A DNA stretch of 64,000 nt from Agrococcus sp. SL85 (lineage in GTDB: Bacteria; Actinomycetota; Actinomycetes; Actinomycetales; Microbacteriaceae): positions 372,001 through 436,000 of the forward strand of contig NZ_CP113066.1 in NCBI RefSeq assembly GCF_026625845.1. Direction: 5' to 3'. The first letter of the stretch is position 1, and every line of letters starts with the position of its first letter. The position numbers were made by a program, and so were the translations under genes. Under the pieces are notes generated by a model that did not search any database, had not been told where the DNA came from, and worked only from the letters and a program-made list of their open reading frames with translations. This document shows, one piece after another, positions 46,114 to 54,870 of this stretch.

Positions 46114-47337
46114 TCAGGCGGCCGCGCGCCTCCGGCCGGCGAGCACGTCGCCGCCGACGAGCACGAGCGCGACGACGAGGCCCGCGCACAGCACCCAGGG
46201 CATCGCGCCGACGCCGACGCCGTCGAGCACGAGCGCGCCGAGCAGCGCGCCGCCGCCGATGCCGACGTTGAAGCCCGTCGTGTACCAGGCGGTCGCGGGC
46301 TGCAGCAGCCGCTCCGGCGTCGCCTGCAGCTGCCGCGTCTGCAGCAGCGCGGGCAGCGCGCCGAGGGCGAAGCCCCACACGAGCACCGCGGCCACCGTGG
46401 GCACGAGGCCGCCCGTGGTGCCGAGCACGACCATGGCGACGATGCCGGCCGCCATCATCGCGAGCGTCGAGGCCGTGGGGCGGCGGCCGAGCCACAGCGC
46501 GATCGCGAGCACGGCCGCGGCGCCGACCGCGCCGTAGGCGAACAGCGCGGGCGAGAGCCACGCCTCCGGCAGGCCCGCGTGCTGCACGAGGAACGGGGAG
46601 ACGTACGTGTACATCGCGTACTGCCCGAGCATGACGACGGTCGTGGAGACGATCGCGATCGCCACGCCCCGCACGCTCTTGCCCGGCTCCGGCGTGGGCA
46701 GCGCGACGGAGCCCGTGGAGGTCGTGGCCTGGTCCTTGAGGTGGTCGACGGCCGGCAGCAGCCGCCAGACGGCGACGGCGACCGCGAGGCAGACGAACCC
46801 GAGCAGCGCGAACGACCACCGCCAGCCCACGAGCTGGCCGAGGAGCGTCGCGAGCGGCAGGCCGAGCACGTACGCGAACGAGCCGCCCGCCGAGGTGATG
46901 GCGACCGCGCGCGCGAGCTGCTGCGGCGGCACGAGGTAGGCGGCGTAGGCGCCCACGACCGTCCAGAACACCCCGTGCGCGAGGCCGCCGAGCACGCGGA
47001 ACGCCACCGACCACCCGTAGTCGGGCGCGAGCGCCGAGCCGAAGACCGAGACGGCGAAGACCAGGAGCACCGCGATCACCAGGCGGTGCCGCGGCACGCG
47101 GCGCGTGAGCCGGATGAGGGAGGTGCTCGAGGCGACGACCGTGAAGGCGAAGATCGTCACGAGCAGGCCGACGGCGCTCTGGCCGACGCCCAGCTCGCGG
47201 CTCATCGGCAGCAGCAGCCCCATGGGCAGCATCTCGACCGTGATGTTCGTGAAGATCGCGAGCGCCAGCACGAGCAGCGCGGGCATCGGGAAGCGCGCCG
47301 GGGATGCCCCCTGCTGCGTCGTCGCCCGCGTGCTCAC
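46114..47337 (-). CDS. MFS transporter (drug-exporter-like)
   Basis: 407 residues, twelve predicted transmembrane helices in two halves with a central cytoplasmic loop (~205-225). Motif A-like sequences appear after helix 2 (LTRRVPRHRL) and in the second half (WLGRRPTASTL). Resembles the DHA1-type exporters of the YdhP/AraJ group; substrate unknown. GTG start. Its 5' end faces the DivIVA-domain gene 80 bases away. Confidence 0.85.
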   Translation of the reverse strand: MSTRATTQQGASPARFPMPALLVLALAIFTNITVEMLPMGLLLPMSRELGVGQSAVGLLVTIFAFTVVASSTSLIRLTRRVPRHRLVIAVLLVFAVSVFGSALAPDYGWSVAFRVLGGLAHGVFWTVVGAYAAYLVPPQQLARAVAITSAGGSFAYVLGLPLATLLGQLVGWRWSFALLGFVCLAVAVAVWRLLPAVDHLKDQATTSTGSVALPTPEPGKSVRGVAIAIVSTTVVMLGQYAMYTYVSPFLVQHAGLPEAWLSPALFAYGAVGAAAVLAIALWLGRRPTASTLAMMAAGIVAMVVLGTTGGLVPTVAAVLVWGFALGALPALLQTRQLQATPERLLQPATAWYTTGFNVGIGGGALLGALVLDGVGVGAMPWVLCAGLVVALVLVGGDVLAGRRRAAA

Positions 47338-47405
47338 GAGGGGACAGCCTAGCCGCGGGACGGCGCGGCCGCCGACGCCCTCGGGGCGCGTGCAGGGAGC
47401 GGCCG

Positions 47406-47411
47406 TAGCCT
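47406..47411 (+). promoter_or_regulatory. Leaderless-type promoter of DivIVA-domain gene
   Basis: TAGCCT six bases (CGCCGC) before the ATG at 47418. Confidence 0.45.
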
Positions 47412-47417
47412 CGCCGC

Positions 47418-47717
47418 ATGCTGACTCCGGAGGACGTGCTGCAGCGGCGCTTCGACGAGGTCAACCTGCGCTCGGGCTACGACCCCGACGAGGTCGACGA
47501 CTTCCTCGACACCGCCGCCCAGGCGCTGCGCGAGCTCGCGACGCCGGGTCCGACCGAGCCGCTCCTCACCGCCGACCGCGTCGCCCTGATCCGCTTCACC
47601 GGGACGCGCTTCCGCAGGGGCTACGAGCCCGCCCAGGTCGACGCCCTCCTCGCGGAGCTCGCCGAGGCGCTGCGCGCGCACGAGGCGCGGACGGCCGGGG
47701 GATCCCCCGCCTCGTAG
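47418..47717 (+). CDS. Small DivIVA-domain protein
   Basis: 99 residues. Two copies of the DivIVA membrane-binding half-motif: LQRRFDEVNLRSGYDPDEVDDFLD (~8-31) and RFTGTRFRRGYEPAQVDALLAEL (~59-81). Full-length Wag31/DivIVA has a long coiled coil, absent here, so this is one of the short actinobacterial proteins that may adapt DivIVA-type interactions. Function unknown. Ten bases before purU, but purU has its own TAGGAT promoter. Confidence 0.78.
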   Translation: MLTPEDVLQRRFDEVNLRSGYDPDEVDDFLDTAAQALRELATPGPTEPLLTADRVALIRFTGTRFRRGYEPAQVDALLAELAEALRAHEARTAGGSPAS

Positions 47718-47720
47718 GAT
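47715..47720 (+). promoter_or_regulatory. Leaderless-type promoter of purU
   Basis: TAGGAT overlapping the stop of the DivIVA-domain gene, six bases (CGTGTG) before the GTG at 47727; this spacing decides that GTG over the one at 47724. Confidence 0.45.
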
Positions 47721-47726
47721 CGTGTG

Positions 47727-48578
47727 GTGAGCGCCAACCACTGGATCCTCTCCTTCGTGTGCGACGACCAGCCCGGCATCGTGCACGCCATCTCGGGCGC
47801 GATCGTCGACTGCGGCGGCAACATCACCGAGTCGCAGCAGTTCTCCTCCGTCGACACCGACCGCTTCTTCATGCGCCTGCAGGTGGAGGCCGAGGGCGCG
47901 CGCGACGACTTCGAGGCGCGCCTGGCGCCCGTGGTCGAGCGGTACGGGATGCAGTGGCAGCTCGATGACGTCGGCCGGCCGCTCAAGACGCTCGTGCTCG
48001 TGTCGAAGGCGGCGCACTGCCTCAACGACATGCTCTTCCGCCAGCGCGCAGGGCAGCTCTCGGTCGACATCCCCCTCGTGATGTCGAACCACCCCGACCT
48101 CGGCTCGCTCGCGGCGTTCTACGACGTGCCGTTCGAGCACCAGCCGGTCACGGACGCGGCGTCGAAGGCCGCGTTCGAGCGCCGCGTGCTCGAGGTGGTC
48201 GAGGCCGAGGGCATCGAGCTCGTCGTGCTCGCCCGCTACATGCAGGTGCTCTCGCCCGAGCTCTGCGCCGCGCTCGAGGGCCGCATCATCAACATTCACC
48301 ACTCCTTCCTGCCGGGGTTCAAGGGCGCGAACCCCTACCGGCAGGCGCACGCGCGGGGCGTGAAGCTCATCGGCGCGACCGCCCACTTCGTCACCGCCGA
48401 CCTCGACGAGGGGCCGATCATCGAGCAGGAGGTCGTGCGCGTCGATCACGCGCAGAGCCCCGCGCAGCTCGTGGCGATCGGCCAGGACGAGGAGTCGCGC
48501 ACGCTCTCGCGGGCCGTGCAGTGGTTCGCGGAGGACCGCGTGCTGCTCGACGGGCACCGCACGATCATCTTCCGCTGA
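47727..48578 (+). CDS. purU: Formyltetrahydrofolate deformylase
   Basis: 283 residues. Hydrolyses 10-formyl-THF to formate and THF, balancing the one-carbon pool and feeding formate to PurT-type reactions. N-terminal ACT domain (LSFVCDDQPGIVHAISGAIVDCGGNI) and C-terminal formyltransferase fold with NIHHSFLPGFKGANPYRQAHARGVKLIGATAHFVT-type active site (visible as HHSFLPGFKGANPY, then the catalytic D in LDEGPIIEQ). Genes for the same pool (glyA, folD) lie two genes away. Confidence 0.95.
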   Translation: MSANHWILSFVCDDQPGIVHAISGAIVDCGGNITESQQFSSVDTDRFFMRLQVEAEGARDDFEARLAPVVERYGMQWQLDDVGRPLKTLVLVSKAAHCLNDMLFRQRAGQLSVDIPLVMSNHPDLGSLAAFYDVPFEHQPVTDAASKAAFERRVLEVVEAEGIELVVLARYMQVLSPELCAALEGRIINIHHSFLPGFKGANPYRQAHARGVKLIGATAHFVTADLDEGPIIEQEVVRVDHAQSPAQLVAIGQDEESRTLSRAVQWFAEDRVLLDGHRTIIFR

Positions 48579-48622
48579 GGCCGGCCGCGGGGGCGGAGCG
48601 GAGATCCGCTCCGACACGCGCT

Positions 48623-48651
48623 GTTCACCGACACGCCGGGCGCGCGTCACA
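48623..48651 (+). promoter_or_regulatory. Candidate PHO half-sites before the nuclease gene
   Basis: GTTCACC (48623) and CGTCACA (48645) are 22 bp apart, two 11-bp steps, the register seen before pstS and phoU; the middle unit is not recognisable. Confidence 0.35.
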
Positions 48652-48681
48652 GGGGGTCGCTAGGTTGGCGAACGACCCCCT
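48651..48681 (+). promoter_or_regulatory. Inverted repeat before the nuclease gene
   Basis: 9-base arms AGGGGGTCG and CGACCCCCT, 13 bases apart, enclosing a TAGGTT that could be a -10. It may be an operator or a 5' leader hairpin. Confidence 0.4.
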
Positions 48682-48702
48682 TGTCCCCGACGGAGCGGAA
48701 CC

Positions 48703-51330
48703 ATGCACGCACGCACCACGCTCGGCGCCTCGGCGGCCGTCGCGATCGCCCTGACCGGGCTCGTCGCGACACCCGCCGCCGCAGCAGAGCATCCGGTCAT
48801 CAACGAGTTCAACGCGGACATCGCCGGCACCGACGCCGGCGAGTTCGTCGAGGTGCTCGCGGCGCCCGGCACCGACCTCAGCGGCCTCTCGATCGCGATC
48901 GTCGAGGGCGACCTCAACGCGCGCCAGGGCACGATCCTGCGCGTCGACGCGGTGCCCGCCGCCGACGACGAGGGGCTTGCGCTCCTCGAGTACCCGGTGA
49001 ACGGCATCCAGAACGGCTCGGCCTCGTTCCTGCTCGTCGAGGGCACGGTCTCCAGCGGCCAGCTGGTCGACGCCGACCTCGACGGCACGATCGACGACGG
49101 CCTCGGCTTCACGGTGCTCGACGCGGTCGGCGTGCACGACGGCGGCGCCGACGATCTCGCGTGGGGCACGGTCCTCACCACCGCACACCCGGGCGGCACC
49201 GGCGTCGTCGGCGGCGCGAGCCGCATCCCCAACGGCACCGGAACGGATGCGGCAGCCGACTGGGTGCGGAACGACTACGACGGCGCGGGCCTGCCCGGTC
49301 GCGCCGGGAGCCCCGAGGTCGGCGAGGCGATCCACACCCCCGGTGCCCCCAACCGGCTGGTCGAGGAGGGCGGCGAGGAGCCGCCTGCGCCCAGCAGCTG
49401 CGAGGCGACGCCCACCGCGATCGGCGCGGCGCAGGGCTCGGGCGCCTCGACCCCGATCCTCGGCCAGGCCGTGACGATCGAGGGCGTCGTGACCGGCGAC
49501 TGGCAGGCGGGCGGCTTCGGCGGCATCACCGTGCAGGACGCCGGCGACGGCGACCCCGCCACGAGCGACGGCATATTCGTGTACGCCCCGGGCGCCCCCG
49601 CGGTCGCGCAGGGCGACGTGGTGCAGGTCACCGGCATTGCCGCCGAGCACTTCGGCATGACGCAGCTCTCGAGCGCCACGATCGTCGACTGCGGCGAGGA
49701 CGCGGCGCTGCCCGCGCCCGTCGCGCTCGAGCTGCCGATCGCCGACCACGAGCCCTTCGAGGGCATGCTCGTCACGCTCCCGCAGGAGCTGTCGATCCTC
49801 GAGCACTACGACTACGGCCGCTACGGGCAGGTGGTGGTGGGCACCGGCCCCGACGGCACGGGCCGCCAGTTCCAGCCGACCGCGGTCGCCGCGCCCGGCT
49901 CGGCCGAGGCCCAGGCGGTGCGCGAGGCCAACGCCGCGAACCGCATCACGATCGACGACGGCCGCTCGTCGCAGAACTCCGACCCCGCGATCCACCCGGG
50001 CAACCTGCAGCCCTTCACGCTCGAGAACGGCTTCCGCGGCGGCGACACGATCACCGGCATCACGGGCGTGCTCGACTGGCGCTTCGACACGTGGGCGGTG
50101 CAGCCGACCTCGGCGGGCACCTACACGGCCGCCAACGAGCGCCCGGCCGCGCCGTCCATCGAGGGCGCCACGCTCGAGGTCGCGTCGTTCAACGTGCTCA
50201 ACTACTTCACGACGCTCGGCAGCCGAGGCGCCGCCACGGCCGAGGAGCTCGAGCGCCAGGAGTCGAAGATCGTCGCCGCCATCACCGAGCTCGACTCGGC
50301 CGTGGTCGGCCTGCTCGAGATCGAGAACAACGACGGCGTCGCCCTCGACACCCTGGTCGCAGCGCTCAACGAGGCGGCCCCGACCGGCGACGGCAGCCTC
50401 CGCTGGGCGGGCATCGACACCGGTGTGCTCGGCACCGACGAGATCACGACCGCGATCGTCTACCAGCCGGCGCTCGTCGCCCCCGAGGGCGCCTTCGCGG
50501 TGCTCGACGAGAGCGTCGACCCGCGCTTCGACACCTCGCGCAACCGCCCCGCGCTCGCGCAGTCCTTCGAGGACCTCGCGACCGGCCGGGTGCTCACCGT
50601 CGCCGTCAACCACCTGAAGTCCAAGGGCTCCGCGTGCGAGGGCGACACCGGCAGCCCCGAGCAGGGCAACTGCAACGCGGTGCGCACGCAGGCCGCGGCC
50701 GCCCTCGCCGACTGGCTCGCGACCGACCCGACGGGCGCGGAGGCCGACGGCTCGCTCATCATCGGCGACCTCAACTCCTACGACCACGAGGACCCGATCA
50801 CGACGCTCGAGGCGGCCGGCTGGACCGACCTGCTCGAGGCGCACCAGGGCGAGGAGGCCTACACCTACGTCTTCGACGGCATGCTCGGCTACCTCGACTA
50901 CGGCCTCGCCGACGCGGCGCTCGCGCCGAGCGTCGTGGGCGCGGCGGCCTGGCACGCGAACTCGGACGAGGCGAGCCTCATCGACTACACGATGGCGTTC
51001 AAGCAGCCCGCCCAGGACGCGCTCTTCGCGCCCGACCCGTACCGCGCGAGCGACCACGACGCCGTCGTGATCGGCATCGCGTTCGAGGCGGAGGAGCCGG
51101 GCGACGGCGACGGCGACCCGGGCGATGGCGGCCCTGGTGACGGCGACGGCGACCCGGGTGACGGCGGCCCCGGTGACGGCGGCCCCGGTGACGGCGGCCC
51201 CGGTGACGGCGACCCCGGCGACGGCGACGGCGACCCGGGCCAGCCCGGCAACCCGTTCGACGGGCTGCTGTCGGCGCTCCTCTTCCTGCTCGCCCTCTTC
51301 GGGCGCTGGTTCGGCGGCCTCTGGCGCTGA
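48703..51330 (+). CDS. Secreted ExeM/NucH-type endonuclease
   Basis: 875 residues. Signal peptide with cleavage after ATPAAA, an LTD domain (~28-170; VINEFNADIAG...GEFVEVLA), an OB-like domain (~230-400), then an endonuclease/exonuclease/phosphatase domain (~480-805) with LEVASFNVLNYF, VVGLLEIENNDG, VNHLKSKGSACEGD, LIIGDLNSYDHEDP and the final SDHDAVVIGI, the metal and catalytic residues of the DNase I fold. A Gly/Asp/Pro-rich linker and a hydrophobic C-terminal helix (DGLLSALLFLLALFGRWFG) suggest membrane anchoring without LPXTG. Likely frees phosphate or nucleotides from extracellular DNA. Confidence 0.9.
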   Translation: MHARTTLGASAAVAIALTGLVATPAAAAEHPVINEFNADIAGTDAGEFVEVLAAPGTDLSGLSIAIVEGDLNARQGTILRVDAVPAADDEGLALLEYPVNGIQNGSASFLLVEGTVSSGQLVDADLDGTIDDGLGFTVLDAVGVHDGGADDLAWGTVLTTAHPGGTGVVGGASRIPNGTGTDAAADWVRNDYDGAGLPGRAGSPEVGEAIHTPGAPNRLVEEGGEEPPAPSSCEATPTAIGAAQGSGASTPILGQAVTIEGVVTGDWQAGGFGGITVQDAGDGDPATSDGIFVYAPGAPAVAQGDVVQVTGIAAEHFGMTQLSSATIVDCGEDAALPAPVALELPIADHEPFEGMLVTLPQELSILEHYDYGRYGQVVVGTGPDGTGRQFQPTAVAAPGSAEAQAVREANAANRITIDDGRSSQNSDPAIHPGNLQPFTLENGFRGGDTITGITGVLDWRFDTWAVQPTSAGTYTAANERPAAPSIEGATLEVASFNVLNYFTTLGSRGAATAEELERQESKIVAAITELDSAVVGLLEIENNDGVALDTLVAALNEAAPTGDGSLRWAGIDTGVLGTDEITTAIVYQPALVAPEGAFAVLDESVDPRFDTSRNRPALAQSFEDLATGRVLTVAVNHLKSKGSACEGDTGSPEQGNCNAVRTQAAAALADWLATDPTGAEADGSLIIGDLNSYDHEDPITTLEAAGWTDLLEAHQGEEAYTYVFDGMLGYLDYGLADAALAPSVVGAAAWHANSDEASLIDYTMAFKQPAQDALFAPDPYRASDHDAVVIGIAFEAEEPGDGDGDPGDGGPGDGDGDPGDGGPGDGGPGDGGPGDGDPGDGDGDPGQPGNPFDGLLSALLFLLALFGRWFGGLWR

Positions 51331-51354
51331 GGCGCGACGACCGCTGATCGATCC

Positions 51355-51388
51355 GCGATGGGCCCGGCCGCGAGGCCGGGCCCATCGC
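51355..51388. terminator. Terminator hairpin after nuclease gene
   Basis: 15-bp stem (GCGATGGGCCCGGCC and complement) with a 4-base loop, between the convergent nuclease gene and dnaE2. Confidence 0.85.
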
Positions 51389-51399
51389 CGTCGAGGGTC

Positions 51400-51438
51400 T
51401 CGTGACGCGAGCGGCTGCGCCCCGCGCTCCCCGACCGA
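51400..51438. repeat. Dispersed intergenic repeat element
   Basis: CTCGTGACGCGAGCGGCTGC then GCCCCGCGCTCCCCGACC; close relative of 31682-31719 and of the inverted, expanded copy at 14329-14446. Confidence 0.6.
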
Positions 51439-51447
51439 CGGGCGGGC

Positions 51448-54400
51448 CTAGGCGAAGTCGCGCGAGCGCGGGCTCGGCACGTCGAAGCGCTCGAGCTTGT
51501 CGGCGAGCACCGCGATGACCCCCTCGGGCGTGCGCTGCAGCATCCCCCGCACCACGAGCGCCGGCGAGTGCCGCGCCACCTGCCGCGCGTGCGCCCACAG
51601 GCCCTTCGAGACGATGACGTTGAGCATCCCCGTCTCGTCCTCGAGGTTGAGGAAGGTCACGCCCATCGCCGTGCGCGGCCGCTGCCGGTGCGTCACGATG
51701 CCGGCCGCCTGGATGCGCCTGCCGGGCTCGGCCTCCGCGAGCGCCGCGATCGGCAGCACGCCGCGCCCCTCGAGCATCGCCCGCGCATGCCGCACCGGAT
51801 GGTCGTCGGTCGCGACGCCCGTCGACCACACGTCGAGCGCCACCTGCTCCTCGGCCGTGAGCATCGGCAGCAGCGGCACCTCGAGCGTCACCTGCGTGCC
51901 CTCCAGCTGATCCTCGCGCTCGGTCGAGGCGGGGCCCGCGAGCCACAGCCCCTCGCGGCGGCCGACGCCGAGGCCGTCGAGCGCGCCCGCGGTCGCGAGC
52001 GCCTCGAGCTCGCCGCGATCGAGCCTCCGCGCGGCGCGCGAGGTCGTGGATGTCGCGCAGCGGCCGCGCCTCGCGCGCCGCCACGATCCGCTCCGCCGCC
52101 GGGCGGCCGAGCCCGGCGATGCCCGAGAGCCCCTGCCGCACCGCGAGCCCCGCGTCGCGGCGGTGCCGGTCGCGCGCCCGCCGCGACTCGCGCGCCTCCT
52201 TCGGCACGGGCGGCTGCACGCGCTCGAGGCACGCGAGCGCGCCCGCACGGCGCTCGCCGTGCGGCTCGAGCCCCGCCTCGACGCCCGAGCGCACGACATC
52301 GGGCCGCAGCGTCTCGACCCCGTGCCGCGCGGCGTCGGCCACGAGCGAGGCGGGGCTCCAGAAGCCCATCGGCTGGCTGCGCAGCAGCCCGGCGAGGAAC
52401 GCCGCCGGGTAGTGCAGCTTCAGCCACGAGGAGGCGTACACGAGCTTCGCGAAGGCGAGCGAGTGCGACTCCGCGAAGCCGAAGCCCGCGAAGGCCTCGA
52501 TCTTGCGGTAGATCGACTCGCCCACGTCGGGGGCGATGCCGTTGGCCGCCATGCCCTCGAAGAGCTTCGCCTTGAGCGCCTCGATGCGCTCCTTCGAGCG
52601 CTTCGAGCCGATCGCGCGCCGCAGCTGGTCGGCCTCCCCCGCGTCGAAGCCGCCCACGGCGACCGACATCTGCATGAGCTGCTCCTGGAACAGCGGCACG
52701 CCGAGCGTGCGCTCGAGCACGGGCACGAGCAGCGGGTGCGCGTACGTGATCGGCTCGGTGCCCGCGCGCCGGCGCAGGTACGGGTGCACGGCGTCGCCCT
52801 GGATGGGGCCGGGGCGGATGAGCGCGATCTCGACCACGAGGTCGTAGAAGCAGCGCGGCTTGAGCCGCGGCAGCGTCGCCATCTGCGCCCGCGACTCCAC
52901 CTGGAAGACGCCCACGGCATCCCCCTCGCAGAGCATGTCGTAGACCCCGGCCTCCTCGGCCGGCATCGTCGCGAGGCTCCACCGCTCCCCCGTGTGCTCG
53001 GCCGCGAGGTCGAGCGTGTGCGAGAGCGCGCCGAGCATGCCGAGGCCCAGCAGGTCGAACTTCACGAGCCCCATCCACTCGCAGTCGTCCTTGTCCCACT
53101 GCAGCACCGTGCGCCCCTCCATGCGAGCGGGCTCGATGGGGCAGACGCTGCCGACGGGCTCCTCGGTGAGCACCATGCCGCCCGAGTGGATGCCGAGGTG
53201 CCGCGGCGCGTGCAGCAGCTCGCCCGCGAGCTCGGTCACCGCCTCCGGGATGCCGGCGACGTCGGGCCGCGAGTACGACTCCACCGACTTCGACCACGCG
53301 TTCTGCTGGCCGACCGCGTAGCCGAGCGCCTTCGCGGCATCGCGCACCGCCGACTTCGGCCGGTAGGTGATGACGTTGGCCACCTGCGCCGCGTTCCGGC
53401 GGCCGTAGCGCTCGTAGACGTGCTGGATGACCTCCTCGCGCCGGCCCGCGTCGAAGTCGATGTCGATGTCGGGCTCCTCCTCGCGCATCATCGAGATGAA
53501 GCGCTCGAACGGCAGCCGGTAGAGGATCGGGTCGACGGCGGTGATGCCGAGGATGAAGCAGACGGCGCTCGCCACGGCGCTGCCGCGGCCCTGGCAGAGG
53601 ATGCCGCGCGAGTGCGCGAACTCGGCGATCTCGAACACGATGAGGAAGTAGCCGGCGAAGCCCTTCTGCTCGATGAGGCCGAGCTCGTGGTCGAGGCGGG
53701 CGCGCACGTGGTCCGGGGCGCGGCCGTCGGGCGTCGGGTAGGCGCGCGGCAGCCGCTCGGCGACGAGCGAGCGCAGCCACGACATCTGCGTGTGCCCCTC
53801 CGGCACCTCGGTGGCGGGCAGCCGCGGGGAGGCGGCGCGGAGGTCGAAGGCGAGGCTCGCGGCCGAGCGCGGCCGCGGTGGCGACGGCGCCGGGGAAGGC
53901 GGCGAAGCGGCGCGCCATGACGGCGCCGGAGCGCAGCGACGGCACGCCGCCCGCGGGCAGCCAGGCGTCGAGGCTCGTCGATGGAGCGGCGCGCGCGCAC
54001 CGCTGCGACGGCGTCGCCGAGGTGCTGGCGGCGGGGCGATGCGATGTGCGCGTTCGTCGTGGCGATCACGGGCAGCCGGAGGTCGGCGCCGAGCCCGGCG
54101 AGGGCGCGGTTGCGCTCGTGATCGCGCGGGTCGCCGACGTCGCTGAGCTCGACGACGACGCGGTCTCGGCCGAAGAGCGCGCAGAGGCGGTCGAGGCTCG
54201 GTGCGCGCGGCCTCGGCGCCGCCCTGCTCGAGCGCCTGCCGCACGCCGCCCTTCCGGCAGCCCGAGAGCACCATCCACTCGCCGCGCGCCGTCTCGGCGA
54301 GCCGCTCGAGCTCGAAGACGGGGCGGCCCTTCTCGCCCGGGGCGCCGAGGCGGTCGGTGGTGAGGTAGCCGTCGGTGAGCGCGGTGGCGAGGTTCGTGTA

Positions 54401-54826
54401 GCCCGCGGGCCCGGTCGCGAGCGCGACGAGGTGGCTGCCCTCCGGGTCGGGCACGCCGTTCTGCGGCGCGCTGAGGCCGAGCGAGAGCTCGGCGCCGAAG
54501 ACCGTCGGCAGCCCGGCCTCCGCCGCCGCCTCGGCGAAGCGGACCGCGCCGTAGAGGCCGTCGTGGTCGACGAGCGCGAGCGCCTCGAGGCCGAGGGCGC
54601 GCGCCTCGTTCACGAGCTCGGCGGGGCTCGAGGCGCCGTCGAGGAAGGAGTAGTGCGAGTGCGCGTGCAGCTCGGCGTAGGGCGTCGCGGCGCCCGCCGC
54701 GGGCACGCGGATGCGCGGGCGGCGCGGGTCGTCGGGATCCGTCTCGTGCTTCGTCCCGACGTCGCGGTCGCTCAGGATGCCCTCGAGCTCGCGCCACGGC
54801 ATCGCGGGGTTGTTCCAGCCGGCCAT
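51448..54826 (-). CDS. dnaE2: Error-prone DNA polymerase DnaE2, four AG/CT losses
   Basis: C-family polymerase of the SOS mutasome, partner of ImuA' and ImuB. Restored length 1128 residues: PHP domain at the N-terminus (YAELHAHSHYSFLDGASSPAEL), polymerase core with EEPDIDIDFDAGRREEVIQHVYERYG and GRGSAVASAVCFILGI, helix-hairpin-helix and OB fold at the C-terminus. The frame is lost at 54194-54198, 53971-53975, 53853-53857 and 52022-52026; at each, restoring AG in GAGCCT (or CT in AGGCTC) rejoins homologous sequence: TESLDRLCALF, DESLDAWLPAG, GRESLAFDLRA and RAEALDRGELEAL. Co-transcribed with imuB (44-base gap) from a LexA-controlled promoter. Confidence 0.92.
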
Positions 54827-54870
54827 CGCCCCTCCTCTCGTCTGCTCCTGCTCCTGGCCTCAGCGGGCGG

